Shown: piece after piece, positions 1-13,206 of the stretch | Layout of the letters: each line of letters starts with the position of its first letter | Numbering within the stretch: position 1 is the first letter of the stretch | From: Paracamarosporium sp. OC-R06-R3 | Lineage: Eukaryota > Ascomycota > Dothideomycetes > Pleosporales > Didymosphaeriaceae | Assembly: GCA_019828545.1 (NCBI GenBank) | Contig: JACVRA010000061.1 | Span: forward strand, 304,612-368,611 | Direction of reading: 5' to 3' | Length of the DNA: 64,000 nt | Made by a program: the position numbers and the translations under genes | Notes under the pieces: generated by a model | The model's input: the letters and a program-made list of their open reading frames with translations, nothing else | Database searches by the model: none | What the model was told of the DNA's origin: nothing

Positions 1-3000
1 CCAACGACCAAGCACTGTTGGAAACAACAATCGCAGCTTTACGGGATTTGCAGAACTCTCTCAATACCGCAGAACCGGTACTCGCTCAGCGAATCAACTA
101 TCCCATAGCGGCGATCAATAATCTTCTACTCAGCCGGAACAAGGAAGGCTATATTGTGGAAAGCCAGCTGGTGAAGTCTCTTCGCGAGCTCGCCGCTTCG
201 AGCAACCCGCAAGCAATCCCGTTACAAGTGAAGGCGCAGAATTCCGGTATCCTCGTGAGGAGACTCGAGGATGATATTACCTTCGAGGTATTCGAGCTTT
301 CTCCTCAGGATGAACAGGTAATGACAAGCAAGGGTCGACTTGTTCGTTCGTTTCCCAAGCACGTCTGTCGCATTCATCGAGGCCGCTTGCTTGAGGATGG
401 TTTCATAGAAGCCATATCTCGCCATATTGCGAAGCTGAGCTGTAATGAAGTTTCAGAGTTCAAGTTCGGGATCAAAAAGGCAGGAACGGGCCACGGCGCA
501 TCCGGTACCTCAACCCATCCAGGTCTTGTAACGGAATACCTTGTCAGCGTCCTGGCCGCCCTTGGCACACCCACAACTACAGGCAGCATCACAAAGAACA
601 CTCGCGAGGAAATCATATACTCTCCTGTTGGTCTAGCATGGCGAAGATCACCACTATGGTTACTCATTCGTGTCGTCCTTGAACTAGAGTTTTTGCAATT
701 TCCGAGCCCCACCCATGCTCGCAGTTGGCTTGTATAAGGCTGCAATGGCACGCATACTAGCCACGGTCCTAGTCCAAGCCGAAAAAGAACAGCTGAACCC
801 AGAGCTTCTACACGTGGTTTCCATCAAGCTCGCTCGTCGACTTCGGAAGCTCAAGTCCCTTCCCGATGACCTTTATCAAATCTGCATCAATCCGGTCCGA
901 AGCATTTTGGTAGAAGTACACCGTAAGTTGGAGGATGCATGGGAGAAGCTTGCTGAACGTACCGACTCGGACATTGACATGAGTGTCCTCTCCACGCTGC
1001 AGCTCCAGAAAGATACTATGGCGAATCTAAGCCAGCTCGGCCGCTTCGTAGACCGAATGTTATCCCGGAAAGTCAAAGACAAACCTTCAACGTTCATACC
1101 GAAGTTAGAGTGCCCAGAGTTCGACGATGTTGAACTACTGTTTGAATTCGATGATGCTGGCGAAAATCGATACTTCCAGCTATCCGTCGTTGAGCTTTGG
1201 GTGAAGGAACAACTTCCGTCTTGGCTAGAAGTCCACAAAATGGAGAAAAGAGTTGCAAATACCTATCTCGGTTGATTGTAAAGTACCATCGTGTAGCAGA
1301 TTGTCTCTATTCCGAAGCGGATTCGCCGAGCGGTCTCTCGCTCATGTACATAACCATATCTGAACTTTGGATAGCGTGCGACACTTGTGCATGCGCTATG
1401 TACGAGTTTCTTTCTGAGTATAGCTCGGAAGTAAATTTCACTCCTCTCCAGGCACTATCGCTGCCGTTCAGAAGCCAAATGGAACGTCTGCTGAACATCG
1501 AGCGCTATGCGAATGCCCGTGAAAAACGGGTGAATCCAAGTTTGCCCTCTGTATTTCGTCAATTTGGACACGACAAGTCCTTTGCCGTGCGATTTTTCGA
1601 TGATTCTGATTCGCTTCAGGATCTACGAGTGCGAATCGAACGGGATGCGACGAACAAGCAGCAACAGAAGCTTGAAGAGTTGACTCGTAAGAAGAAGGAA
1701 TATGAAAACCTTATCTCACTATCAGAAAAGCTGGTTTGTGGCGAGCATGAGACAGTTTACCGCGGCCGAGGACGTAAACGAAAGGCAGTAGAGATAATCA
1801 CCAAGTGTCAGAGATGTCAGTTGCGCGCACAGGCACGAAAGATACGCATTGAAGTCCATGAATGGCCTCTCAATTCGATTGAATCACATGCTAAGGCTAC
1901 AGTTTTTGAAGTGGATGTTCCGGAACCATTTAGTTACTGGAGGGACGGAACGATCTATTTGCTTAAGGCTGTACTTCGATCCGTTGTCGACCAAGAATCT
2001 CCCAGTAAGGCATCTTCTTATACGCTCGCTCACTACGATGGGTTGGATTCATTCCGCAATAGCCCGTCGGATCAGCGCCTTGGGATCTATTCAAGCAGGC
2101 AGCCTGTGCTGGGAAAACTCAAGCACATCAAGGAGGGTGTCGTGTTCCTGACGGACGCAGATGTCTGTGTAGATAACAACTTGCCCTATCAATACTATGA
2201 TTCATCCGACATGCTCGCCATGGAAAGGCTGCGGATGACGCAAGAAGTTCAGGGTAAGTGCACTTACCGAGCTCCTTCCAGGTCGCCTGAGCTACAACGC
2301 TACTTGAGTCACACTACAACGTCTAAACACGTAACGCCTAACTCGGCCGTCTCTTCCGTGTCTGTGGCTCCACATCATTTATCCTTGGATGAATACAAAG
2401 GCCTCAGCCTCCTTCCTCTTGGAAACAAGATTCATTATATAAACATCTTGGTTCAACTTCGCGCGGGGACCGTGGATTTCGCAAAGGTCGAAGCTCAATG
2501 CTTAATCCACCAGATGGTTCACATAGCAGGTCCACCCATAGGCAACAATGTTTCGGCCTTTGCGATTACACGTGAGGCTCATAGCATCCTGCGTGACAAA
2601 TCCTTCTGTCGGGCATTATTACAAGAGTTGGACGCTACTCTACAGAAGATCAAAGGCAACTGGGAAACGTGGCGAGCATTGGCCACGTGCGCACTTTTAA
2701 CTCTTCGAATACTCGCTTTCACAGAGGCTTCCGATATTCTATCGCTCTGCTTCGAATATCTCACCACTGCCCGCCAAATCGCGCTTGGTTGGATAACTTC
2801 CCTAGAGCAGAGGTTGCGTGCCACGACAGACAGCGTGCAACGAGCGGAGCTATCGTCCAGAAGAACAGAAATTGCACTCTTGTGTATCGGTACTTTCGAT
2901 GTGGACGTGGCGCATGTGGGTGATGTTCTCCACACACCTGATGCTATTTCGGACTTGCTCCAGCTTTCGATCAAAGTGCGAGAAAACAAGGAATCTGTCG

Positions 3001-6000
3001 CATCAGACCACGGGAATCTCTATCGTGCCACACTTCAGTCTTGGAGGAACTTATTATTTCGTTTATCGCCAATGTTGCGGGATGGTCTTGTCTCTGGCAG
3101 ACATCAAATGAGTTTTAATTCAGCGGTGGCAGCCGCATGGCCGAACTTCCAGCCTGTTGGTAACTGGGCAGTTCTCGCCGAACCGAAACATTATTGGGCG
3201 CATATTAAAAGCGGAGCTCTCGATGTTCACTTTAACTTCTTAACAGCTGATCTTCTAGTGAATGGCTTGCCGATAGCTCGTTTACCTAAGGAATATACAG
3301 AACATGAGACCTATCTCGCATTGTTCGACGGGATGACGATCGAGGTAACGCCCACCGACGAGCCTGGCATGGCTTTCTCCGCTAAGCACCCTCACTTCAA
3401 CTATAAACTAAGTTTTGGAATGAACAAGAAAAGGCAACATATGCTTGTCATCGCAGCTAAACTTGGAGAAAAGCTCGACTTGATCCCACAGCGCGTGTTC
3501 CAAGGAATTCTCCCTGCGACCTTCGTAGAGAAGTATTTCCATTGGTTTAACCACAAGACCGGGGAGATCGAGTTCCGGCCTTTGGACAGACCATGGACCT
3601 CTGACCATGACCTATGGCGTTTGAAGAAGTCTGGGCTCAACTGGATACTTGAGAACTCAACTTCAAGGTTGGTCTACCCCATCAAAGAGTCAGGTAAATT
3701 GATCTCGACCATACTGGCGCCCTTGGAGCACCCGAAACACATCCATATCATCGCTGATAAAGCTTCTTCAATCGTATACATTCGCCTCGTTAGACTACGG
3801 CTAGACTTTTATCTACCACCTGGAGGGTCCTCGATTCATTCTTGCCAATACACTGGGAAGATTATAGACTCAAATCAACGTCTTGGAAATTTAATAGGAC
3901 TAGTCAGCAAACTGGTACTGAGGGAAGAACACAAGAGCAAACATCGAACCATACTCATACCGGAGGGTACCATCAAGTATAGTAAGACCCTCGACCATGT
4001 GAAGGTTTCGGTCGAGCCCGACACCACGATCGCAATACACGACTATCACTTCGATCAAATGATTACTCGCTTGAATGATAATAGGACTCTTCAGAGCAAA
4101 TTGCTTCTCTGTTATCTACATGCGCTGACTTCTCATTTTATTGTGGACCATGCAACGAGCTTTACCGGAACAGAGGCTGCCCTTGTGATCTTGCGTTCGG
4201 GTGCAGTGGCGTCCTTCGGGGTTCTTAATCTTCAGAACATTGAGCTCCTCTCACTCATCGCGAAATTGACGCCGGGTCGAAAGTATAGTCCGGCTTCAAC
4301 CAAGTTTACGCAGCAACTCCACTGGAACGAACAGCTGCCCATGTTATCTCAGCATGGTAGTTTCTTCCTCGAAGTCGATCACCTCTTCCGCCAAATGCAG
4401 AGAAACTCTTTGCTTCATATCAAAGAGTCTCAGGTCGAAGTACCCAAACTTGCGCATGTGCAATCCGATCTTTTAGAGCGGGACAATATCCGCTCGTCAA
4501 CTTTCCGCACCGATGGATTTGGAGCCGAACAATACAGTCGCTCATGCGATTCCATGTATACCGGGAGAGAAACTTCCTTGGATCCAAACAGAAGTCAACG
4601 CTCCACTAACATTACTGCCATGTTACTGCGTGAGTCTGTGGCTCTGATTCTTGGGATGGAAAACCTCCAACTGTCTCTCCATTCCAAGCATCTGAAGAAT
4701 AGCCCAGTGCAAGGCTCTGGCCCGTTGGAACCTTCAAACCTAGATTTTTCAGCAAAATGGCTCGATGAACCTGCTTGCTACCTTCCGCAGTTCTGGTGCT
4801 CGCTACATGCTTCGCTATCCGCATCCCCTAACCGCTTCAACAAGTTCACTATCATCATGTTTCTCTCTACTCTGGCATTTGCAGATGGTGCCGATATGGA
4901 TGTTATTCAGGCTTTGGCAGCTTTTTATAAAGAACCGAATTTGAGGTCAATCACTGTGCCGCAGATGCCAGGATTTCAACTTAGCAAAGGGCATGATCCC
5001 GGACTATCCGACATCGAAGACGCCGTCCGCACAAAACGAAAGATTTTCGAACATTGTCCAGAGTTCAATTTACCGCAGAGACATGGCGAATCTGTGGCCA
5101 TTTGGTATTCAAGGAAAAGAAATCAATTCCTTGGAAACCAGAATAGTGCTATCGAGGCTTTCGCACATTCTTTGCACACTCAGTGGCCATGTGAAAATCC
5201 GACAAAACCAGCTACACAGAACGCGGACACGTATATCTACACAGAGTCAGTCATGGGGGTGCTCAGAGTTAAGTTCAAGAGTTGGCATGATAATCGCACG
5301 TTCTACATGTACACCCAGAATGTCACAGATACCGTTGGCCGTATGGATGTCGTCAAAGTACCCGTAACACGCAAACAGCTAATTCGTCCTCCGGAATGGC
5401 ATGTGACTAGTGAAAGTGATGGGATTTTTGGCATAAAGGATATATTCGCATTGCCTCCACCACTTCCAGCAAATATAATCTGTGAGTACTCAAGGTTTTA
5501 TATAAGGATGTATGCTAACATCACTATAGCTCGTGGTCAGAACGCGTTACACTGGCCAAAGCCACCAGTCCTTGATATTGCTATCATGGAGAGTACCGTA
5601 CGTAAACGAGCTCGGGCCGACGATGGCCTGAACGCACTTTGTGATAGCTTGGATGAGGTGGCAGCGTCAGCTTGCGAAAAGCAATATGTAGCAAGTCTAC
5701 GTGATAGTCGCAAATCTCTTGGCTCCGGACAACGACGGGTCCAGATCATGACAGAAGAGCTGGAAGGCGACCTTGGGGAGATATTGCAGAGCTATTTCAC
5801 ACAGTGTCGACAGTATGTCCAGGATATCAACTCAGTACTTGAGAGCGTTGTTCGATCTGGCGATGAGATCGGATGGACAGTCGGTCATTTGCCTCGGATC
5901 GCTCCTACATTCTGGTTGCAACAATTGAACAAATACCGGTTTGATTTGCTGCCTGGAGATTGGAAGAAAGGAATGATTACGCTTGGGCTTGCGTATACTG

Positions 6001-9000
6001 AACTTCATCGAGCCGGTCGGCTCCTCAACATGTTCAGTAATGATCCGTCAGCTCTTCCTCAAGAGTTAGTACATGAAGGTCACCAAAACTGGAATCCAGC
6101 AGAATTCCCAGAGACATTGCTTCTGGAGATTGAGGGTGGCTTTCTAGTGCGTGAGGTGCAGGAAGACATCGCTCAGCATATGCGAGATCCCCCCGGTGGT
6201 CGGAATGCAGTGCTCCAGCTCAATTGTGGAGAAGGTAAATCTTCTGTTATTGTTCCTATGGTCGCAGCTTCCCTGGCAGACAGGAAGACGTAAGTCAAAT
6301 GAACCCTCAAGTTGAGTTCATCGCTAATCTACTCTGAAATTTAGTTTGGTTAGGGTCTTAGTAGGGAAACCCCAGTCGAAACAAATGTTTCAGATTCTCG
6401 TAACCACGCTCGGGGGACTTTTGGGTCGGCAAATTTTTCATATGCCATTCACCAGATCGCTCAAGCTCAGTCCCTCCGAGGCAGACGCGATCGGAGAGAT
6501 GTACCAGGACTGTATGCGGCAACGAGGCATCTTACTCGTACAGCCAGAGAACATCCTGTCTTTCAAGCTCATGGGCATTGAATGCCTTATCAATGGGCAA
6601 TACGACCTAGGCCAGTCCATCTTGCGCACGCAGGATTTTTTCGACAACGCTTCTCGAGACATTGTTGACGAAGCGGATGAAAACTTCAGCGTGAAGTTCG
6701 AGCTATGTTACACTATGGGTACCCAGAATCCAATCGATCTGAGCCCAGAACGATGGAGCATTACCCAGGATATTCTGAGCTTGGTCGGACACTACGCACC
6801 CCGAGTTAGTACGGAATTACCGAACTCAATTGAGGTACTTCGATCAGAGAAGGGCAGATATCCTCGTGTGCGTCTTTTGCGGAAAGACGCGGAGGATATG
6901 CTGTTAGATCTCATAGCAGGACGTATATGCAAAAACAGATTCGCCTGTCTTCCAATAGCACGACAGCCGCCGACTATGCGAGAAGCTGTCTATCGTTACA
7001 TACGCGATCCGGAGCCATCAAATGCAGATGTGAAGATGGTCGAAGAAAGCGAATTCTGGAACAAATCAACCAAAGGACCACTGCTACTTATTCGAGGACT
7101 GATCGCTGGGGGTATATTACGCTTCGCTTTGACGAGTAAACGATGGAAAGTCAATTATGGGCTAGACCCCAACAGATCTCCAGGAACAAAGCTCGCGGTC
7201 CCCTATCGGTCGAAAGACAAGCCTTCCTCGCGCTCGGAGTTCAGCCATCCTGACGTCGTTATTGCGTTGACCTCTCTTACCTATTGCTACGGTGGCCTGG
7301 ACGATAATGATATGTTCACCACTTTTGCCCATCTTCTTCGGTCCGATCAAAGCAATATAGTGTACGGATCATGGGTTCAAGGTGCTGATCAACTCCCGGA
7401 AGCGTTCCACCTTTTGAGTAATATCAACATCGAAGACAAACATCAATGCGTCTCCGAGGTTTTTCCTTCCCTTAGGTATTCCAAAGCCGTTATCGACTAT
7501 TTTCTATCACGTATCGTCTTCACAAAAGAGATCAGAGAATTTCCCAGTAAACTGTCCGCTTCGGGATGGGATTTGGGTTCCGTCAAGCCAAACCCGACCA
7601 CCGGGTTTAGTGGAACAAATGATTCCCGCCATCTCCTTCCACTGAGCGTCCATCATCTAGATCTGGATGCGCAAAAGGGAACGAATGCACAAGTTTTACA
7701 ACAATGTATCCTTCAGCCAGACCCTTCGCAACCACAAAATTCAGTCAAGCTGATATCGCACCGCACCCGTGCTCATGGCATCAATTCTGATGGAGAACAT
7801 CTCCTAGCTATTGTCAACTCTATGAGCGAACCGACAAGGGTTATCCTGGACGTTGGTGCTCAAATCTTGGAATTGGATAACTTCCAGGTTGCCCAAAAAT
7901 GGTTGAATATGACACGCGACAAAACCATTGAAGCTGTCTTGTTCTTCGATGATGAAGAAGAGCTACTGGTACTCGACCGTACTGAAAGGCTGGAACCTTT
8001 CCAAATATCTCCCTTTTCGAAACGCCTTGATAACTGCTTGGTTTATCTTGATGAATCACATACTCGTGGTATCGATTTGCGGCTGCCCAAGAACTATCGC
8101 GCAGCCGTCACGCTTGGCGCGAATCTGACCAAGGATCGACTCGTCCAAGCTTGCATGAGGATGCGCAAGCTTGGGAAGGGTCAGTCAGTGGTATTCTGCA
8201 TACCCAGTGAGATTCAAACACGAATCCTAGAATGTACGTCAAAGGCCGCGGCCAACGAGATTGAGGTGTCTGATGTCATTGCTTGGGCAATCAACGAAAC
8301 ATGCGGAGACTTAAGTCGAAGCATGCCTCTGTGGGCGAGCCAGGGCCGTCGTTACGAGAAGCACAAGACCCTGTCGCGTGGTGTTGCAACCACAAATGAA
8401 CAAGCAGAAGGATTTCTGGAAGCCGAAGCCCAAACACTAGAGACACGTTACCGACCTTCTTTCCTGTCATCAGGTGTGAATCTCCAAGAATGGGATATGA
8501 CCAACGAAAACATGCAAAAGATATACCAACGCTGTCGAGACTTTGAAACAAAGACTTTGAACGCAGCTACGCTCCAAGAAGAGCAGGAGCGAGAGCTGGC
8601 GCCCGAAATTGAGGAAGAGCGCCAGATCGAACGTCCTGCCCCTGCGGAACCCGAGGATCACAGCTTGGACGAAGATTTGAAACAGCTTGTAGACCAAGGC
8701 ACGTTTGCCGTAAACTCTAGGACCTTCATTCCGGCTTTCGGAGCTTTGAGTAACATCAGCGCAGCCAATTCCTTTGATGTTGATCAATTTCCCACCGGGT
8801 TGATGGTTACGGAGGACTTTATCAGAACTGCCAAGCATTCTATTCGATTCGGTTCTACTTCTTCTGCATCGGATGCTTATCATAAGCCAGTCCAATGGAT
8901 TCTGTCAGTTACCCCGGGCAGGTCTAGTGCGCGAGTTAATGATCAAGCGAGCCTGAGAAAGGCGGTTGCACTGGTGATCATCAGTCCGTTCGAGGCTAAC

Positions 9001-9435
9001 CATATGTTGGAGCGAATCCGCCTCTCATCTTATGTTACCTTGCACGCATACGCCCCTCGATCCAATCAGACATATCAGCCTCTCGATGGTCTCGACCTCT
9101 ACACAGTCGGACGGCCTTTCAATCCCAATTTGCCTCGAGAGCTGATTGTCCAACTCAATCTCTTCAGCGGACAGCGTTACTTCCGATCTTACGAGGAATA
9201 CGTTGAGACATGCGATTTTCTTGGTTTGGCATCTCTCGCGACTATAGAAGGCCAGGTGGTGCAGTCAGACGGGTTCATGGTCCCGCCTTCTGGAAAATGG
9301 AAACTCCGGGATAGTCCGGTGAGGTTCCTGAAGGACCTTGTGGTCAAGATTAGGAGAGAGGGTGAAGGGATCGATAAAACCCACCTAGGCAGGATGTTGG
9401 AAGGAGAGATTTTGGAGAGGAGCGATTTCGAGTGA
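1..9435 (+). CDS. Giant DUF6606/DUF3638/DUF3645 ATPase-like protein, 5' partial, two frame changes
   Basis: The 5' end lies outside the window; the frame is open from base 3. About 3,100 residues are visible. The family is a fungal ~3,000-residue protein with DUF6606, DUF3638 and DUF3645, often annotated ubiquitin hydrolase-like or helicase-like; its function is not established. Seen: WRRSPLWLL (about 640), a Walker A-like NCGEGKSSVIVPM (about 6225-6260), the partner motif VDEADENFS (about 6664) and LDESHTRGIDLRLP (about 8047). I place an in-frame 48-nt intron at 5482-5529 (gtgagt, branch gctaac) and a 55-nt intron at 6290-6344 (gtaagt...tttag) that joins ADRKT to LVRVLVGKPQSK. Two frame changes near 690-728 and 1245-1252 have no credible intron; either sequence errors or early decay. 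The stop TGA is at 9433. Confidence 0.85.
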
Positions 9436-10510
9436 GGAGATGCCTCGTTTTTGTGAACGACGGTCTACAAATTGGATTATCGATGGAGATTTTGGAAGAT
9501 CCGAAATTTGGAATCGGAGTGTGGCAGATTGGAAAGCATTCGTGTACTTGCAGATGGAGAAACGATATGAGGCTTTAGGCGACATTACAGTAGCTGCAGT
9601 GGCAATGAAGATGGTCTGAAGCGAGTGATTTGACTGTTCCGACACCTGATGTGGTTGTACCTACGATGGAAAAATGAGATGGGTGGTGGCTGCGTGGCTG
9701 GAAGCGCACCGGGTGGCCCGTGCATCCCCTGTCATCTGCACCCGCCATGCGCTTATTTCGGGGCCTGAGACAACAACTCATGGTTCCTGACCGCATCCGC
9801 ATCTGCCTGCTCAGCCGTCATCTTTAATGCACCACCATCCGACCTTCTACCCCAGCATTCTATTTTATTTGGGATGTTGTGCATTTTGACGCTGTGTCTC
9901 TGTTCTAGTTGATTGTCTCTAGCGTCGAACCAGCCGCGCTTTTCCTACAGGCTTCCCTGGCTGCGCGCAGTGAATCAAGCCTTGAAACCTGGCCATATGG
10001 AGGCTGCCTGCCATCCTGTTTCTGCCTTGAGTCGTACTCCAGCTTTTGAAGAGCTTTCCACAAGAGCTGCGGACCAAATGAGCGAGGGGACATCAATCGT
10101 TGAGCTGCACACCGCTTTGTGGGCCAGGAATACGCTAAAAAGTCGACACCGCTGAACCGCTTGTTGCATTACCCATCATTCTTTACTGAGGTTGGAAGCT
10201 CACCGTTGATGTGCGCGTCATCTGTCAAGATCACTGGACCCTGCAAGCACGTTTTGGTCGCGAGCTGAGCGTCTGAAGCTTTGTTGGATAGAAGCGTGCT
10301 GCATAGGCACCGATTTACCCCAGATACAGTTGACACAGCTTCAGCCACCAGCCAACTTGCAGTGTCAGCGTGTTTCTTTGGAACAAGAAATACGACATCT
10401 GGATCCGGCATACACTGCAAGGTCGACTATTAAGTTTACCAGCCTTTTGATTACCTATTTTTAGCCAGGATAGAACACGGATTTTTCTTGGGTCGAGGGT
10501 GCGGTTGAGA
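9436..10510. other. Intergenic region, about 1.1 kb
   Basis: Lies between the giant ATPase and the HExxH gene, both on the plus strand, so it should hold the 3' UTR of the first and the promoter of the second. The open frames here are short and overlap on both strands (for example 9913-10155), with no recognisable domain. I see no RNA gene or repeat in it. Confidence 0.6.
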
Positions 10511-12352
10511 ATGGATCCTCTTCGATACCGTAAAGCATACGAGGCGATGATTCATGTCAGCCAACTTTTGGAGGATCGTCTGAATCATGATCCATCGTCG
10601 GACGACAAGCATGAGACTCCTGTAGCAGAGAATGGGGCGCCATTCGAAGTTGAAGATCCGGATAGTATGGAGTGGACACCTACCGTTACTGGAACAACAA
10701 CCCCCCCAACTGGATGTGGACCACCCCCAACTACCGCGAAGAATATGCGTCACCTTCTTCCCGATGCCGGAGAAGGGGAATATCATATCGAGGACCTAGG
10801 AGATAATACCGTATTGCTTCATAAGCTCCAAGAAGGTATCGTTATGGACGAATGCATAGACAGGCTTGTGCGGGATTTACCCGACGTTCTAAGCTACGAG
10901 AATGCAGCTGCATTTACGCCGTCCACGATCGAAGTACCCAAGGATTTCGGACTACAGCTCAGCATATCCATCAATCACCATCTTGCACAGGTTGCCGACC
11001 GAAAAGTTCTAGAAAAGTACAGACGTCTCCTCGGCCATCGCAAAGATCCTTCGAAGAGGAAGGCTGTCAAGCTTGGGTTCGATGCTGTCGAGCTAATCCA
11101 GAATCAAGCTATCAAATTTCCAGAAAACGCTCCAATCACAAAGTCTACGCTCGACAACGAGATACATCCTATTTTTCGCCTCGAAAATTTCCATGGCTGT
11201 TCAGACGCCATCTACGAGGTATTAAAGCCAGCTCTTCGATTAAGCACCTTGCTTCTTTTCTCTCGAGGAACGTTCTCTTTCTGGCACACTCTTGTTTTTG
11301 GCAACCGAAAGCCATGCGAAAAAACGTCAGAAATATACGGCCAGCCTTGCGCTCGCATCGATGAGGATGTAGCGTGGTCAGATCAGAACGCTGCGGAGTT
11401 CAAAGATTTCATAGATAGGCAGGTGGATACTGTACATTTTATGTTCCATCGCGACCCGTTGCCACCTGATCCGGCTTACGCTTCTATGGGCCTGGTCGCA
11501 GACTACAAAAACGGAATCATGCGAAAACTCAACGGCAAGTGCCATACCAGCAGGATCTGTTTACACTCTGACTTCTACACCACGGCGAAGAAGCTCAGCC
11601 TCCTTCAGTACCCTGAACCAGCAATGGTTCTGCGCTTCAACTTGTTTCTCGCAGTATGTCTCGCGCACGAGATGGCTCATTTCATAGAGGTATCCGGCCC
11701 CCATCACGACCACCCACTTGGACAGCCTGAAGTCTTCTTCAACGATAACATGTGGACCGAATCTGGGATTGCGTTCGAGCTGAAGGTTTTTGGTGGAAGA
11801 CTACATCCGATCTCTTCACGCGTCGACTGTGGATTGGGACTGGCTGTGTTGTCGTATCCACTGAGGGAGGTCTACGACAAAGAGGATAACGTACTATACA
11901 CCCTTCCTATGGACTACATCACGAAACTACAGCAGAAGGAGACATGGGATCGGGACTTCGCCGACGCGGGATCCGATATCTTTCATGTGCCGCGCACAGG
12001 CTGTCGGTCTATTGAAATCAACGGCATCAATCTCATGATTTGGGAAGACGAAAAGGATGCAGATATCTCTGACGACGTTGATCAACTAGACACCATGTTC
12101 AAACGCAAGGATGACGGGAGCATCATCAAGAATCCAAACTCGAACAATCGTAGACCGCAAAGGTCTACGGAGGGCCGTCGCTGGAGTCCATATGGCCACA
12201 AGCGGAAAGACACCACAGATACAGCTGCCTGTGTCTCTAAAGAGATAGCGGTCACTGACGACGTGGCTGAGGACGCCAAAGCAAATGAAAGCAACGAAAG
12301 TGAGGAGGGCACAGCGGCAGAAGCTAGCAATTCGGATGATGATATGGCGTGA
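10511..12352 (+). CDS. HExxH metallopeptidase-like hypothetical protein
   Basis: Single-exon gene of 613 residues starting at the ATG MDPLRYRKAY. I do not recognise a named family. The clearest feature is a zinc-protease-type motif, LAHEMAHFIEV, with HEMAH at about residues 386-390, followed by a possible third zinc ligand in WTESGIAFE (Glu about 417). HExxH plus a downstream Glu is the gluzincin pattern, but other folds also carry HExxH. The N-terminus (about 1-80) is Pro/Thr rich and acidic and probably disordered, and the C-terminal 90 residues are charged and low complexity. There is no signal peptide, so a cytosolic or nuclear protein is likely. Peptidase activity is inference only. Confidence 0.8.
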   Translation: MDPLRYRKAYEAMIHVSQLLEDRLNHDPSSDDKHETPVAENGAPFEVEDPDSMEWTPTVTGTTTPPTGCGPPPTTAKNMRHLLPDAGEGEYHIEDLGDNTVLLHKLQEGIVMDECIDRLVRDLPDVLSYENAAAFTPSTIEVPKDFGLQLSISINHHLAQVADRKVLEKYRRLLGHRKDPSKRKAVKLGFDAVELIQNQAIKFPENAPITKSTLDNEIHPIFRLENFHGCSDAIYEVLKPALRLSTLLLFSRGTFSFWHTLVFGNRKPCEKTSEIYGQPCARIDEDVAWSDQNAAEFKDFIDRQVDTVHFMFHRDPLPPDPAYASMGLVADYKNGIMRKLNGKCHTSRICLHSDFYTTAKKLSLLQYPEPAMVLRFNLFLAVCLAHEMAHFIEVSGPHHDHPLGQPEVFFNDNMWTESGIAFELKVFGGRLHPISSRVDCGLGLAVLSYPLREVYDKEDNVLYTLPMDYITKLQQKETWDRDFADAGSDIFHVPRTGCRSIEINGINLMIWEDEKDADISDDVDQLDTMFKRKDDGSIIKNPNSNNRRPQRSTEGRRWSPYGHKRKDTTDTAACVSKEIAVTDDVAEDAKANESNESEEGTAAEASNSDDDMA

Positions 12353-13117
12353 GTGTATGGTATATAGCGGGGATGAATAATATCGGATAAGTTTGTAGAA
12401 GGTATAGGGTGCATCTATAATCATTGAGTAGGAGTTTGCATTCTTCATGGCGTTCTGGGAGCATTAGCATAGCGGCGTTTTCAACCGAAGCATTATTGTT
12501 ACTATTACATAATGCCTCCCATCAGCGGATTATTCCTGGTCTTCCTGATTTTTTAATATTATATGCCCAAGTATTGTTAGGTCACGCAACGTACACAAAC
12601 AAGCATCTTATGGTACACGTTTGAGCCGTAATCCAACGAAACGTCTGTTATTTACCGCAAGCAAGTATTTCGTTACCGGTGTCATTTGAATAGAATTTCA
12701 AGTTAGTGACAACGCCAGTAGATACAAGCTTCATCAACTCTGAGGCACAGAGCCCGTACCCGCAGAGCCGCTGAACGGGAAGACTCAGCCTAGGGCTTCC
12801 AAGCTGCTTCACGTATCCACAAACAACTAAACACTGTAGCTATGGCTTCACAAGACCAAGTATTCTTCTACAACATGCTGGTGAGGGAGCCCTGACTTCA
12901 AGTGACGGCAGGTTTCCGCCTCCTCCTCACCCTCACCACCTCTCCAACTTCGCCCTCTCACAATCACTACCACCTGTTGTTCCGCTACTAACCGCTTGTC
13001 ACCGCCTTCAAAAGTGGCCTCACCTCGTTGTCGGCGCCTTCCAAATCACCCCTCTAAGCCTAATTAGGTCAATTGTGTGATCTGGCAACACTTTTGCGCC
13101 GCCTTCACCTGAAGTTG
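12353..13117. other. Intergenic region upstream of repeat-rich locus
   Basis: 3' flank of the HExxH gene, then AT-richer DNA passing into a pyrimidine-rich stretch at about 12900-13050 (runs of cctcctcacc type). A short ATG frame at 12842 (MASQDQVFFYNML) is followed by a possible donor but no continuation could be found. No gene is supported. Confidence 0.5.
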
Positions 13118-13177
13118 ACAGGCAACGGCCTCCTCGTGATCTGGCCTACAGGCAACGGCCAACTCGTGATCTGGCGC
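13118..13177. repeat. Tandem repeat, 30 bp x 2
   Basis: Two adjacent 30-bp units (13118-13147 and 13148-13177) beginning acaggcaacggcc and containing ctcgtgatctggc, with four mismatches at most. A partial copy of the gtgatctggc core also occurs at about 13077. The repeat sits just upstream of a TATA box, so it may be a duplicated promoter element. Confidence 0.85.
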
Positions 13178-13206
13178 ACAGACCCTCCAGGCGCCGTCCC
13201 CTCGTC

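Noticed and set aside
12842..12883. Short frame MASQDQVFFYNML before a possible donor
   Set aside because: Resembles the start of small fungal DNA-binding-type proteins, but no following exon could be found.
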